Below are positions 25,301 through 34,387 of a stretch of DNA of 64,000 nucleotides, one piece after another. The notes beneath the pieces were generated by a model, which was given only the letters and a program-made list of their open reading frames with translations, ran no database searches and was not told the DNA's origin. Source of the DNA: Ulva prolifera (lineage: Eukaryota; Chlorophyta; Ulvophyceae; Ulvales; Ulvaceae); assembly GCA_023078555.1 (NCBI GenBank), contig CM041196.1, positions 5,467,658 through 5,531,657 of the forward strand, given 5' to 3'. How positions within the stretch are numbered: the stretch's first letter is position 1; the number at the start of each line of letters is the position of its first letter. Both the position numbers and the translations under genes were made by a program.

Positions 25301-28300
25301 CACCGATCAAACAAATGGCCACGGGAGAGCACAAAGGCGCGGGTGGCGCGGGGGAGGTAATCCCACTGCGGCAGGCGGTGCCACGCGAGCGCCATGTCGA
25401 AGGAGTCCCCGTCAAGCGCCTCTGGCATCGCCCGGGCCTCCAGCGCCGCCCCCTGCAATGCCAGCGCACATGCTCAATCTGCGTTCACTGAGGAGCTCTG
25501 CTGTCAGCGCCGATAGACGGTGGTCTTGCGTGCTGCAGTGCAATGGCCCACATGCATATGTAGCCTTCTCTGCTCGGTGTGGCCATGCTGGGCACTGGCC
25601 AGCTGGGGGCTTGTCGGCCTTGTTGTGTAACAGAACCAGCTGTGCTGACCGATGGGGGAGCCCCGGTTCAACCGCGGGCACGGCGCTGGTGAAGCCTGTC
25701 CCTTAGGTGATATGCAGAGTGCCGCAACGCAAGCTCGGGAACAACTGATACGGGTGTCATGAAAAGCCAGGGCAGACGCAACACAGTTGATGCTCTGGCG
25801 CGCAAGTCGAGAGTGCCACTGCGATCTCCTGAAGAGCGATTTGATGGCTGTTCAAATACTGCCTCTGCCGTCAGGATGAAGTTGGCACTTGGGGTCCAGG
25901 TGACGTCGTGCATGGCAGACCGCTGTGCCGCAGGAAATCAAGGCGGCCCATGCATTGGTCACTCGCGGCAGCGCTCGCATTCTGCCGTAACAAGCAAGAG
26001 AGAGCCACAGACGAGAGGTTTTAGCAACACACAGGGTGAGATGGGGTACGTGCAAGAGGGGGGGCGGACCACAAGAGACGGCAGCGCGGTGGAGTTCTGG
26101 GGGTTGGTGATCTGCTCACGGAACTCCTCCGAGGGGATGGTGATCCGTTCGACGTCCCGAAACAGCCGCCGCTTGCGCGCGGGGCCCCGCGGGGCGCGCG
26201 GCCGCCGCGGCCGCCCGCCCGCCGCCGCACCCCCCGCCTCGCCGCGTGGCACCTGCGCCAACGTGCCTGCACCCCACCAGACGCCCTGTGCCGATATGTC
26301 AATGCGATCGCTGCACAAATCTGACCATGTTGGGGAGTGCATGTGTGGCCAGAGGACTCGGGAGTGCTGTGGATAACGTTCTACGGAGGGGGTGGCTTGT
26401 GCAGGCTTTGAGCAGAGGCGGAATGGCTCAGCGATGTAGAGCCGATGCTACCTGCGGCTCAGATCAGATTCTGCTCTAGCACCTCCCGATGCTGCCCGCA
26501 CCTGCTGCGCTTGCGCCACACGCAGCTGTTGAGCGGAGCAGGCCTCCATAGCATATAACGTACCTGCCACACTTTCTAGCCCGCCACGGGATGGCTGTAG
26601 CCAACGAAACGTCATCGTTTGATCACACCCAGCCCGCATCCTGTCACACAAACAGCTTTGACAATAGCGTCGTACCAGCGCCTGTGTCCGGTGCAGCGCC
26701 ATCTTGTGTTGCAGGGGACGGCACCCCACCGCCCTGCGTCAGCCCACCCCAGTCCCCGAACCCGTACCCAGGCTCAAAGCCGCCCCCGCCACCCGCGTCT
26801 CCCCCATGCATCAACACCCCCCCGTCCGCCGCCCCCGCCACCGCGTGCCGCGCTGACTCACTCTCTGTGTCTGGGCTTGCCTCCGAGTGCGAGCCGAGGG
26901 CCGGCGTGAGGGCGGAATGTGACCGCGTGGGGGAGGTGTCGCGGGAGTCGGACGTGGCGGCGGAGTGCGACAGCGACAGCGCCGCGGCGCGGCCACGGCC
27001 GCCGCGGGGCGGCCGCATCGGCGGGAGGTCATCGAGCAGCGGCAGGCCCTCGAGGTCGAGGTCGAGCTCGAAGGCGTGTGAGGAGGTGGCCGCGGGGGAG
27101 CGGGGGGGGTGCTCGGGGGCTGGGTCGGAGTCGTAGCGCGGCGCCGCGAGCGGCGGAAAGGCAAAAGGGTCTTCGCTCCCAGCAGGCACCGCCTCCTGCA
27201 TGCAGAAATGTTGCAGCAATGGAGCAACAGGGCTGCGGGTGGCATACGCAAACATTTCCGGGGGCGCGCGAGTCGGACCGCAGCGCTGATGGTGGACCCG
27301 GCACAGCAGCGCCAGTTTATGTGGCTGCGCTGGGCAGCCGGATTCTGGCGAACGAGGCAGCGGCTGTCTGACACACAGCCAGCTGTCATCTGGTGGTGCC
27401 CTTGCGGCGCACACCTGTGCCGGTACACTGCCAAAATGCATGCATCACATGCATGCAGAATTAAAGTGCACCCGTTTCAATACCCTACGTAACTCGATCT
27501 CACCGCATGCATTGGCAAGCATCCTTCCGCCCACGACAAGATGCCGCAAAGAGCCTGGGTGGCATGCACTCTGGCAGAGATCTCTAGAGGGTGGCCGCAC
27601 CGTCGGGCTCGGCGCGCCGCGCAGCCGCGGCGGCTGCCCCAGCAGGCCCAGCGGCAGGGAGCCCGTGAGGACCTCGCCATCGAGTGCGGCATGCATGACG
27701 CCGAAGCCGGGGCTGCCGGCGCCGCCGGGGACGCCGCTGCCGCTGCCGCCGCCGGCGGAGGAGGAGAGGTGCATGCTGTCAAGCAGCGACACCGGCTCCG
27801 AGGCGTGGAGGCCATGGAGGAGGAAGGCCCCCTCCGTGAGGCCCCCCGCGCCGGCGAGGCCCTCGAGGCCCTCCAGCATCCAGGGGCCGGAGCGGTCGCG
27901 CATCGTGATGTCGGCGCGCCTGCACGTGGCCACCAACGCTCAGCGCCGGGAGATCAACGGGCTCTGAGGTGTTCTGAGTGTGCGCAAGCTTGTTGCTGTG
28001 GCTTGTCCGGCTGAAACAAGAGGTGAAGCCGCTGTGTGGGATGTTTTGGCTATGTGGCCGTGGACAGGAACAGCGGAGACAATGGCAGGATGCATGCATG
28101 GGGGCCCTCGGTGCAAGCTGGCTGCCAGGGGTGGTGCCGGGCCTGCGCCTGCAGTGGCATGGACATGAGATGTGCGGGCCGGGTTTGCATATGGGCGCGC
28201 AATGCCGCAGCTAGTGAGAACCAGACCACAGGATCTCATATGCCTGTGTATGGCAGAGCACCGCAGCGCATAGTAGCATTCGCAGCTGGTAGGCTATAGC

Positions 28301-29259
28301 CAGTCGAACTCCACATCGAGCGAGCCTGCGGCGCACGGCAGAGCAACAGGCAAGATGGCACAGTCCCGCGTGAACGTGGCACAAGGCTGAGTGTGACCTC
28401 ATGATCAGCTATAGGGTCGGAGAGCTGAGCTAGGGTGGTGGCGAGATCTGGTTGCGCTGTGGGGACAGGTGCTACAGCTGTACAGCTAGCCTGCGCCCAC
28501 CTCCGAGCCAGCGCCCTGCGCAGATTCCCACGGGCCTGCCAGGCTGACAATTCCCCAGCGCCAAACAGTCCTCGGACTTCCCTCGTTGTATTGCAGAGGG
28601 CCTGTGCGGCTTGTGTGCAAAAGCTGTGGGGTGGTGGTGACGTACGTAGAGGGGCGTGCAGAGTTGGTGGGGAGGCAGGGCAGTCCGAGGGTGCCAGGCA
28701 GAGCTGTGACTTTGCTGACCAGCGCGGTAAAGGCCACTGCTGGCAACGAAGAGCTTGTAGTATATTACCTGGCGCGGTTTTGATCATCAGCAGGCGTCCG
28801 GGCCTTCTTGATGGCCGGCTTGGCCCGGCGGGTCTGCTCTGTCCGCTCCACGATACCGCACTTCTCGAGTCGTGACCGCGCAAGGGTTACATCTTGCAGC
28901 AGGTTGACGGTCTTCAAGTTGAGAATGACGATGAGGCCGCTGGCGAGGTATGCCTGCGTTCTGCAGGCGCGCGGGCACGCTCAAGAGCTCCCGTTCGAAT
29001 ATTTTTCAATTCGACTGGCACACCCGACGATACGGCCTAGCCATCGCGATGCCATCGCAAAGAACACGGGCACTACAATGATAACATAGTACCTGAGGCT
29101 GAGGGCGACTTCTGGCTTTTGGATGAGCTTGGCAGCGTCGGGAATGGAGAACTCTGCGAGGTCGTGCTTGCCTGGCTTGCGGCCGTGAGAGGCAAGCCAG
29201 CACATCCGCAGCGGCGCGCCATCCTCTGCAGGCCCCAGAATGTGAACTGAATAAAACAT
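22396..29259 (-). CDS. RAD21/REC8-family kleisin (cohesin subunit)
   Basis: The protein closes the cohesin ring by bridging SMC heads, in mitosis (RAD21/SCC1) or meiosis (REC8). Ten exons on the minus strand keep frame throughout: 29086-29259, 28769-28953, 27601-27919, 26725-27195, 26070-26252, 25266-25452, 24379-24846, 23846-24023, 22707-23131 and 22396-22598, giving 930 aa. The N-terminus starts MFYS and contains CWLASHGRKPGKHDL, followed by AYLASGLIVILNLKTV; this is the Rad21/Rec8 N-domain that contacts SMC3. ADITMRD (about residue 125) and KRRLFRDVERITI resemble the linker motifs of the family. The C-terminal VSLLDGTAALSRADAAKAF matches the winged helix that contacts SMC1. The long linker is low-complexity and rich in Ser, Pro and Gly. 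I cannot tell RAD21 from REC8. The e1 donor (GTTATC) is weak but keeps phase. Confidence 0.8.
23455..23692 (+). repeat. possible tRNA-derived SINE
   Basis: GGGTTCGATTCTGC at about 23472-23485 resembles the tRNA B box (GGTTCGANTCC). Downstream lies a unique body ending in GGCTCAGTAAATTTAG and a TTTACTTTACTTTACTT tail at 23671-23691. A diverged reverse-strand copy of the 3' half sits at 9538-9640. B box, body, simple-repeat tail and dispersed copies together suggest a SINE. A clear A box is not visible and the T-stem does not pair well, so this is not an active tRNA gene. It lies in an intron of the kleisin gene. Confidence 0.4.
24349..24363 (+). repeat. poly-G run
   Basis: Fifteen consecutive G on the plus strand, just downstream (minus sense) of the kleisin exon ending at 24379. 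It therefore lies within the intron, near its donor, as a C-run in the sense strand of that gene. It matches the pattern of the sense-strand C-runs elsewhere in the window. Confidence 0.85.
24925..25072 (+). repeat. CATGTGACACAAA tandem repeat
   Basis: About nine units of CATGTGACACAAA(C/G), partly reduced to CATGTGACATATGA, lie in the intron between kleisin exons 25266-25452 and 24379-24846. The repeat is open on the minus strand (HGLCHMVCVTWF) and creates long but spurious ORFs there. Confidence 0.85.
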
Positions 29260-30436
29260 CGGCTGCAGGTGCGCTCAGGTATGAAGACTTTTGGTAAGTC
29301 GTGAGACACGTCAATCACAGTACTCTTGAGTCGGGATTTCCAACAGTGCTTTGAGATCAATGCTGTCAGCCTCTGACGGGCCCTTAAGTTTTTCATCATC
29401 ATAATTATGGCACAGGCTGCGTTTCCTGGTGCGAGCTCACCTGTGTGCCGTTGCTGAGACGCTGCCCATGACAGAAATTGCCTTGTGCGGAGTCCCGATG
29501 CTTGAGGTTAACAGCAGTTCAAAAGCAGGAGTCGATGCTACGAGGATACATGATTCGGCGATCGTCGTGGCGACGTAGGCACCCCAGCGGACTACAATGT
29601 TCGTGGTCAAGGTCTGGTGACTTCGTGTGTGTACGCATGCTTGCCCACAAGAAGCATCATCGCGATACTGCGAAACCGTGTCTTCATAAAGGTGCAAGCG
29701 CAATTCCACATGCGTACGGCTCGAATAGCATGGTGCAAGTGCAACAGTGTTCTGCCTGCAGGCGTCGCCTCGCCAGGCCATGGCGCAGGTCGGCATCGCT
29801 ACGCGCACCTCAAGCCACCCACAGCTCCATACTCGCGCCAGGCCTGCATCAGGCACAACAGTCTGCAAGGAGCTGCCACAATCTGAGATCCCGCACAGTA
29901 GCTCACTGCAGAGACTTGCTATCACCTGTTCCACGAGACACGGGTTCTCTGGTCTCACTGGCGGCTCAATCGAATATTCATATATGGCGTGCATGCACAT
30001 GTACATTTGCATTCGCCACCTGGGGCGGGTGCCCGGTGCTGCACAGCCGCCGTGCACCCGCCATACACAATGCAGAGGTGCTAGAGACCCGTGTGTACCA
30101 GCTCATCCCGAATGAACTCGTTACATCAAGACCTTACCACAGCCATCGACACCTAGGTGCAACGATATCGGAGGCCCTCCGGGATATCGGGTATCATGTC
30201 CACTAGCTGTATTCATGCAGCCGCACACTGTGGCACGCTCATGCCTCGGAGCCGCAGCGGGCCGCTAGCTGCCATGGCCGCGGCAGGTATGGGAGTCTGT
30301 GGCAATCCAGTGGTATAGCGGCCATATCACTGGATTGCCACAGAGTCGCAGGGCATGTTAATCCATCATGATGTTGCTAGCCTGCGAGGCACCGCAGCCA
30401 CACCGGCCCAAATGCGCTGCGAGTGGCCCGCGCAGC
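29260..30436. other. upstream region of the kleisin gene, hairpin element inside
   Basis: No coding exon is supported. Open frames of 60-240 codons overlap on both strands without splice-consistent continuation. The first few hundred bases should hold the kleisin promoter, but I recognise no defined element. The palindrome at 30296-30344 is the one distinct feature. Confidence 0.5.
30296..30344. repeat. 49-bp palindromic hairpin element, copy 2
   Basis: TCTGTGGCAATCCAGTG pairs exactly with CACTGGATTGCCACAGA around a short GTATAGCGGCCATAT centre. The inner 38 bases, 30305-30342, are identical to 2198-2235. The arms are perfect here and slightly imperfect in copy 1, so this copy may be the younger or better-preserved one. 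Confidence 0.75.
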
Positions 30437-30751
30437 TTAACCTTCGAATTCGGCTTCCACGGCATGTGAACGCGTGAGGTCTCTGGGCTGCGAATAAAGG
30501 ACAAGACCGAGAAGGGCGATGGCCAGAATGGCTGCAGGTGTTTTGCCGGCTCTCTTCAGCCGGGCAACTCCAGCGCTGCTCAGCTGACTAGGCAGCGGGC
30601 CGCTTCGTGCTGCTTGCGGTGCGCGCAGGATACGTTGAGTGTAGTGGCGATTTCCTGTGAAACTTTGGTGCCCGTCACGCGCGTGAGCGGCCGCGGCAAG
30701 CGCTGTCACCTTCACGATGCACGGAATCTCAGGCTCTCCCGGTCGTGGCAT
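30437..30751 (-). CDS. small single-pass membrane protein (hypothetical)
   Basis: A 104-codon frame starts MPRPGEPEIPC and ends VEAEFEG. It has a basic Ala-rich middle and one hydrophobic segment, AAILAIALLGLVLYS, near residues 76-90, followed by a short tail. The topology would suit a tail-anchored or single-pass membrane protein. I do not recognise the family. It lies 1.2 kb upstream of the kleisin start on the same strand and diverges from the ER protein gene at 31626. No intron is needed. Real coding is plausible from the ordered composition and the membrane segment, but there is no family match, so confidence is limited. Confidence 0.4.
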   Translation of the reverse strand: MPRPGEPEIPCIVKVTALAAAAHARDGHQSFTGNRHYTQRILRAPQAARSGPLPSQLSSAGVARLKRAGKTPAAILAIALLGLVLYSQPRDLTRSHAVEAEFEG

Positions 30752-31625
30752 CACCAGAACACGCTGACCCCTCCGGCCTGGCCCCGCCGGACGTCGGTAA
30801 AGTACTCTGACGGTGTTCTGGATCTACATCCAGATCTGCGGTGTTGACTCCCTAGGGTGTGATGAGGCAAACTTTGAAAGACAATCGACAGAAGTAAAAT
30901 CCAAATCTTGACTCGTGTCTCACCCAATTGACACACATTCCATGTTTACGATGTGCATGGGGGAGATGCATGCCCTGCGCGGGCCCTTCTTGCCTTCGCG
31001 CCCGACCCCTGTCAGGCATGCCTTGACATATATATGCGTGCTGGTGGCCATATGCGTGCTGGTGGCCAGCCACAGGGACAGGCGCCTGTCAGACAGCCCT
31101 TCCTGAACACACTGCATGAGCCGTTCGCGCTTGGGCTGTGTCCCGAGGCATCGCAGGTGCGCAAGCGGGCTGTGGTGAACCGTCCAGTTCTAGTCGCTGC
31201 AGGGGTGGTCATGGGGGTCCGAGAAGCCCCGAGGCCTGGGTGTGTCGACCAGCTCTGTCGAATTGCATGGCAGCTTGGGGTGCACTGCTTGGAGACGTTG
31301 CATCCTGCGAGCTGTTCACGATCTGGAACATCACCACCGATTCGCTGGTGGGTATGCATTGGCGCCCGGGTTGTCAGGTGATTCACAAGACGGACGATGC
31401 CTGTGGACACAGACGCCATGAGAGTGGTCACGTATGCCACGAAGCCGGGCACGGTTGATTAACCTGATTCAAGGACTAAACGTTGCTCTCGGATGTACCT
31501 TGTCAGCTGATAGCGGTGACTATTATATGCTGTTGTGCGACGACTGGCTTCAAACGTGATATCGCTGGCTGTGCTCCGGTAGCCTAGTCCCAATTGCTGT
31601 CGTGCAACACACACAGACGTCTGCA
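30752..31625. other. intergenic, no gene seen
   Basis: This lies between the small minus-strand ORF and the ER protein gene. It holds a 20-bp direct tandem pair (GCCATATGCGTGCTGGTG twice, at about 31048-31086). I see no supported exon. It should contain the promoter of the gene at 31626. Confidence 0.5.
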
Positions 31626-33373
31626 ATGCGCCGAGCGACAACTCGCTGTTGGGCTGTATTGTTTATTGCGCTTCTTGCCCTCATCTGTGTCAGCACTGTC
31701 GCAGCACTCAGCGATCCGGCCAACCAGGAAGGCCCTACCGAGCAAGCGGTGTGAATTTCCTCGCTCACTGTGCCGTGTGGACTCAGCTCAAATTTGTTTG
31801 CTTCAGGACCGCTTTATAGTGTGAAGTAGCTTGCAGGGAGAACTTCCAGCCGGCTCCACAGACGGGCAGCAGATACCGGTGGGCGGAAGTGTCAAGCTTG
31901 ACCACTTGGGCCCGACAGTAGGCACGACTTCCTCGATAATGTCTCGTAAATCTGCCTCGAAATGCTGGTCAATTCCACATTGTAAGCCAGCACCGACGCT
32001 TCGGCTGAGCGCGTGTGAATGTTGCAGTGACCGAAGACGGTCAGATCAAGCGAATTCAGAACTGGGACAAGCTCACGAAAGGGGAGCAAGACACAGCTTG
32101 GCGTCGAATTCAGAAGCGTAACCAGGTTTGTAGCTGCTGTGCACCTTCATCACACGCCCGTCTCAGGTCCAGCGCTCCGTACATGTGGTATCATATCACG
32201 CTCCGGCCACGGCACCGCGTTCGCAATAGCTTCAGTACCTCGAGAATAGTTGTTTGACACTGCCTGCATGAGCTGCACTGCTTCAGCAGCGAGATACCAG
32301 CATCAGCTGTGCGACAGACCACATGCAGTGTGGGAACTGGCATCTGCTGCACCTTCACAATCCGCCACAATGTTCATGAACCATTGCCAAACATCGTGAC
32401 ATCAGTAGAACCCTGGATGCATAAGCAGCAAAGCCGTCACAACCGCTCTTTGCAGGACCGCCTGGAAGAGCTGCGCAAGAAAGGAGCAGCAGGGGACCGC
32501 CACGACAGCACCCTTGGAGGCTTTGACGAGCAAGGAACAGCCGAGGAGCGCGCTGGGAAAGCAAGCGAGCACCTGAAGAAATTTCTGTCGGGCCTCGACA
32601 AGCTCAAGCAGCAGGGTCACCAGGTGCCAGGCCTGGACGGCCTCGAGGACCTGCTGAAGGACCCCCGCAAAGGAGGTCCGCCACCGCCCTGCACGCCTCA
32701 CATCGTTACATGCCTATGTTGAGTAAACTACGTAAATCTGGATGTATCCGTACATGCTAGTGTCATGATGCCACGCACTCACTCCTTCCGCTTTCCTCTC
32801 GAATGCTGACTGCGCCAGAGGGCGTGGTCGCCAGGCGGAGGGCCTACACCAACGGCCATCACTCCAGACAGCTGCCCCTGCCACGGCCACTGCTGCAACA
32901 ATGCAGGAGGCAATTCATCATCACGCAGTCATCAATGTTCCTGGGTGTATGGGTGCTGGGGCTTGCACACACCGGACGGACGCCAGCGCGGCTGCCGGGC
33001 GGCCGATGCTGTATGCGGTTGTGGGGAGGTGTGAGACCCTCACAGCAACGAGTCCCATGAGTCTGAGGCTGCCTAGCCTAGACTCATGGGACCCATCGCT
33101 CTGAGGGTCTCACACCTGACTAGGTGTTTGACTACAGGCCCTGCTCACAGACGAGCCCCCACCCTGCGCCTGCATACAATTGGTCATTGTATAATAATGT
33201 TCACACGTGCGAGGCGCCGGCAGCTCGCCTGCGCTGCGTCACGCATGCCCACGCGGCACGCATGTGCAGGCAACCAAGAGGTCGACCCGAAGCAGATGCG
33301 GCAGCGCCTCGAGGAGCTGCGCAAGAACACCGAGAAGCTGCGCAAGCAGGGCATCCTGCACGACGAGCTCTAG
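31626..33373 (+). CDS. ER-lumen protein with signal peptide and C-terminal HDEL
   Basis: Five exons keep frame (31626-31748, 31837-31981, 32028-32125, 32456-32675, 33270-33373) and give 229 aa. The first exon encodes a signal peptide (MRRATTRC, then the hydrophobic core AVLFIALLALICVSTVAA). The last residues are ILHDEL, the classic ER-retrieval signal. In between are a motif GQIKRIQNWDKLTKGEQ followed by WRRIQKRNQDRLEEL, a charged helical stretch KASEHLKKFLSGLDKLKQQG, and RQRLEELRKNTEKLRKQG. The N-W-D-x-L-T motif with a basic helix resembles uncharacterised algal and plant proteins as I recall them; that link is inference. Signal plus HDEL places it in the ER lumen, and the helical charged body suggests a binding or chaperone-accessory role. 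Donor GTAAGC at 31982 decided exon 2. A C-run follows 13 bases after the stop. Confidence 0.75.
33028..33116. repeat. foldback hairpin in intron 4 of the HDEL gene
   Basis: GGTGTGAGACCCTC (33028-33041) pairs with GAGGGTCTCACACC (33103-33116), and GTCCCATGAGTCT pairs with AGACTCATGGGAC inside it. The two stems are separated by a small asymmetric internal loop and close on a loop of about 15 bases. It lies in the 594-bp intron between 32675 and 33270. Such a structure could be a foldback element or a small-RNA precursor. Confidence 0.75.
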
Positions 33374-33836
33374 CCACACAGCTTTGCCCCCCCCCCCCCC
33401 CCCCCCCCCTCCCCCCGCCCTCTACTCCTCTACCTGCGCCAACCTCTTCAGCAGCGACCCTCCTGCTGGAACAAGCGGACCCCCGCCCTCAAACACCGCA
33501 GCAACCGCGGCGATCCCCTCCCTTCTGCTGCAGTGGCCCCACAATCTGCGGCCCCAACCCTCCGTCTGAGCGCGCATGAGCGAGGCCCCTGAGGTGAGGC
33601 CACTCCACCCCTGCCCCTGTACAGTTTGTATGCATGGGGACATCACTGCCTACACACGCTTCTGTACCACTGGTCTGAGTGCCAGCTATCCGGCTTGCAA
33701 GTCTGTGTGAAGGGTGGCCGGATCGGTGCGACGACGCTGTATGGTCGCAGCATACGTGCGTTGAGTGCATCCCACCACGGCCGCCGCCCGCCGGCGGCAC
33801 GCAGCCCACCCCGTGGGTGGCCGTACGCACGCTCAC
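33374..33836. other. intergenic spacer with C-rich 3' UTR
   Basis: It contains the C-run listed above and C-rich sequence to about 33620. No exon is supported. The downstream small gene begins at 33837. Confidence 0.5.
33387..33409 (+). repeat. poly-C run (23 C)
   Basis: Twenty-three consecutive C, then T and six more C, starting 13 bases after the stop codon of the HDEL gene and so in its 3' untranslated region. Sequencing-length error is likely in such runs. Confidence 0.85.
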
Positions 33837-34137
33837 ATGCCAAGTCACGCGGCGCCGCCGTTTACTCTCCAGGCCGCCGCTGCGCTGCTGTGCTCAGGGC
33901 TGCCGGCAGCGCAGGTGTCATGGAGCCGGGTGCGGAGGTGCGGTACGCCGACGCACGCGCTCACCGTGGCCGTGTTCGCAGGGTTCCCCGGCCGGCCCCC
34001 CCGCTGCGCCTGCTGTGGCCGTGCTGCGCCTCGGCTTCCTGGACTGCGCCATCGTCATCCTCGCCCTGTACGTCATCCTCTGGAAGCTGCCCCGGTTGGT
34101 CATGAAGCGCACACGCCCACGCTCCTCTGCCCCCTGA
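33837..34137 (+). CDS. 77-aa single-pass membrane protein (hypothetical)
   Basis: Two exons, 33837-33914 and 33982-34137, join in phase across a 67-bp GT-AG intron. They give MPSHAAPPFTLQAAAALL, then an Ala/Pro linker, then one membrane helix (GFLDCAIVILALYVILWKL) and a basic tail RLVMKRTRPRSSAP. The membrane helix with basic C-terminal flank suggests a small membrane-anchored subunit. I do not recognise the family. It sits 463 bp after the HDEL gene and 250 bp before the large intronless gene, on the same strand. The upstream start could be in another exon. Confidence 0.5.
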
Positions 34138-34387
34138 CGACCCGCCTGCACCAGTGAGGCGCACCGCTAGCCCGGGAGCCTGCCACTGCGCCGTTGCCGT
34201 TTCATACACCTGTGACCTTCTGCCGCCTGCATCAGCTCGAGACCGATCAGCTTCACACCTCCGACTCTCCTGCAGCTTTCAGCAGAAATCTCCCTACGAC
34301 GTCGTTCCCGCCTCCCTCAAGTGCGCACTAGCAGGCTCAGGGGGCCAAGTCTTGGGGCTGAAAGGCAGAGGTCCAGCTGATAGAGAG

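Noticed and set aside
24304-25458. 384-codon minus-strand gene
   Set aside because: It runs through the CATGTGACACAAA repeat and through the kleisin exons in the wrong frame. The kleisin exon model explains the region better.
26410-26480. tRNA gene
   Set aside because: GGCTCAGCGATGTAGAGC looks like a tRNA D arm with A box, but the anticodon and T arms do not pair and the B box is poor. At best it is a tRNA-derived relic.
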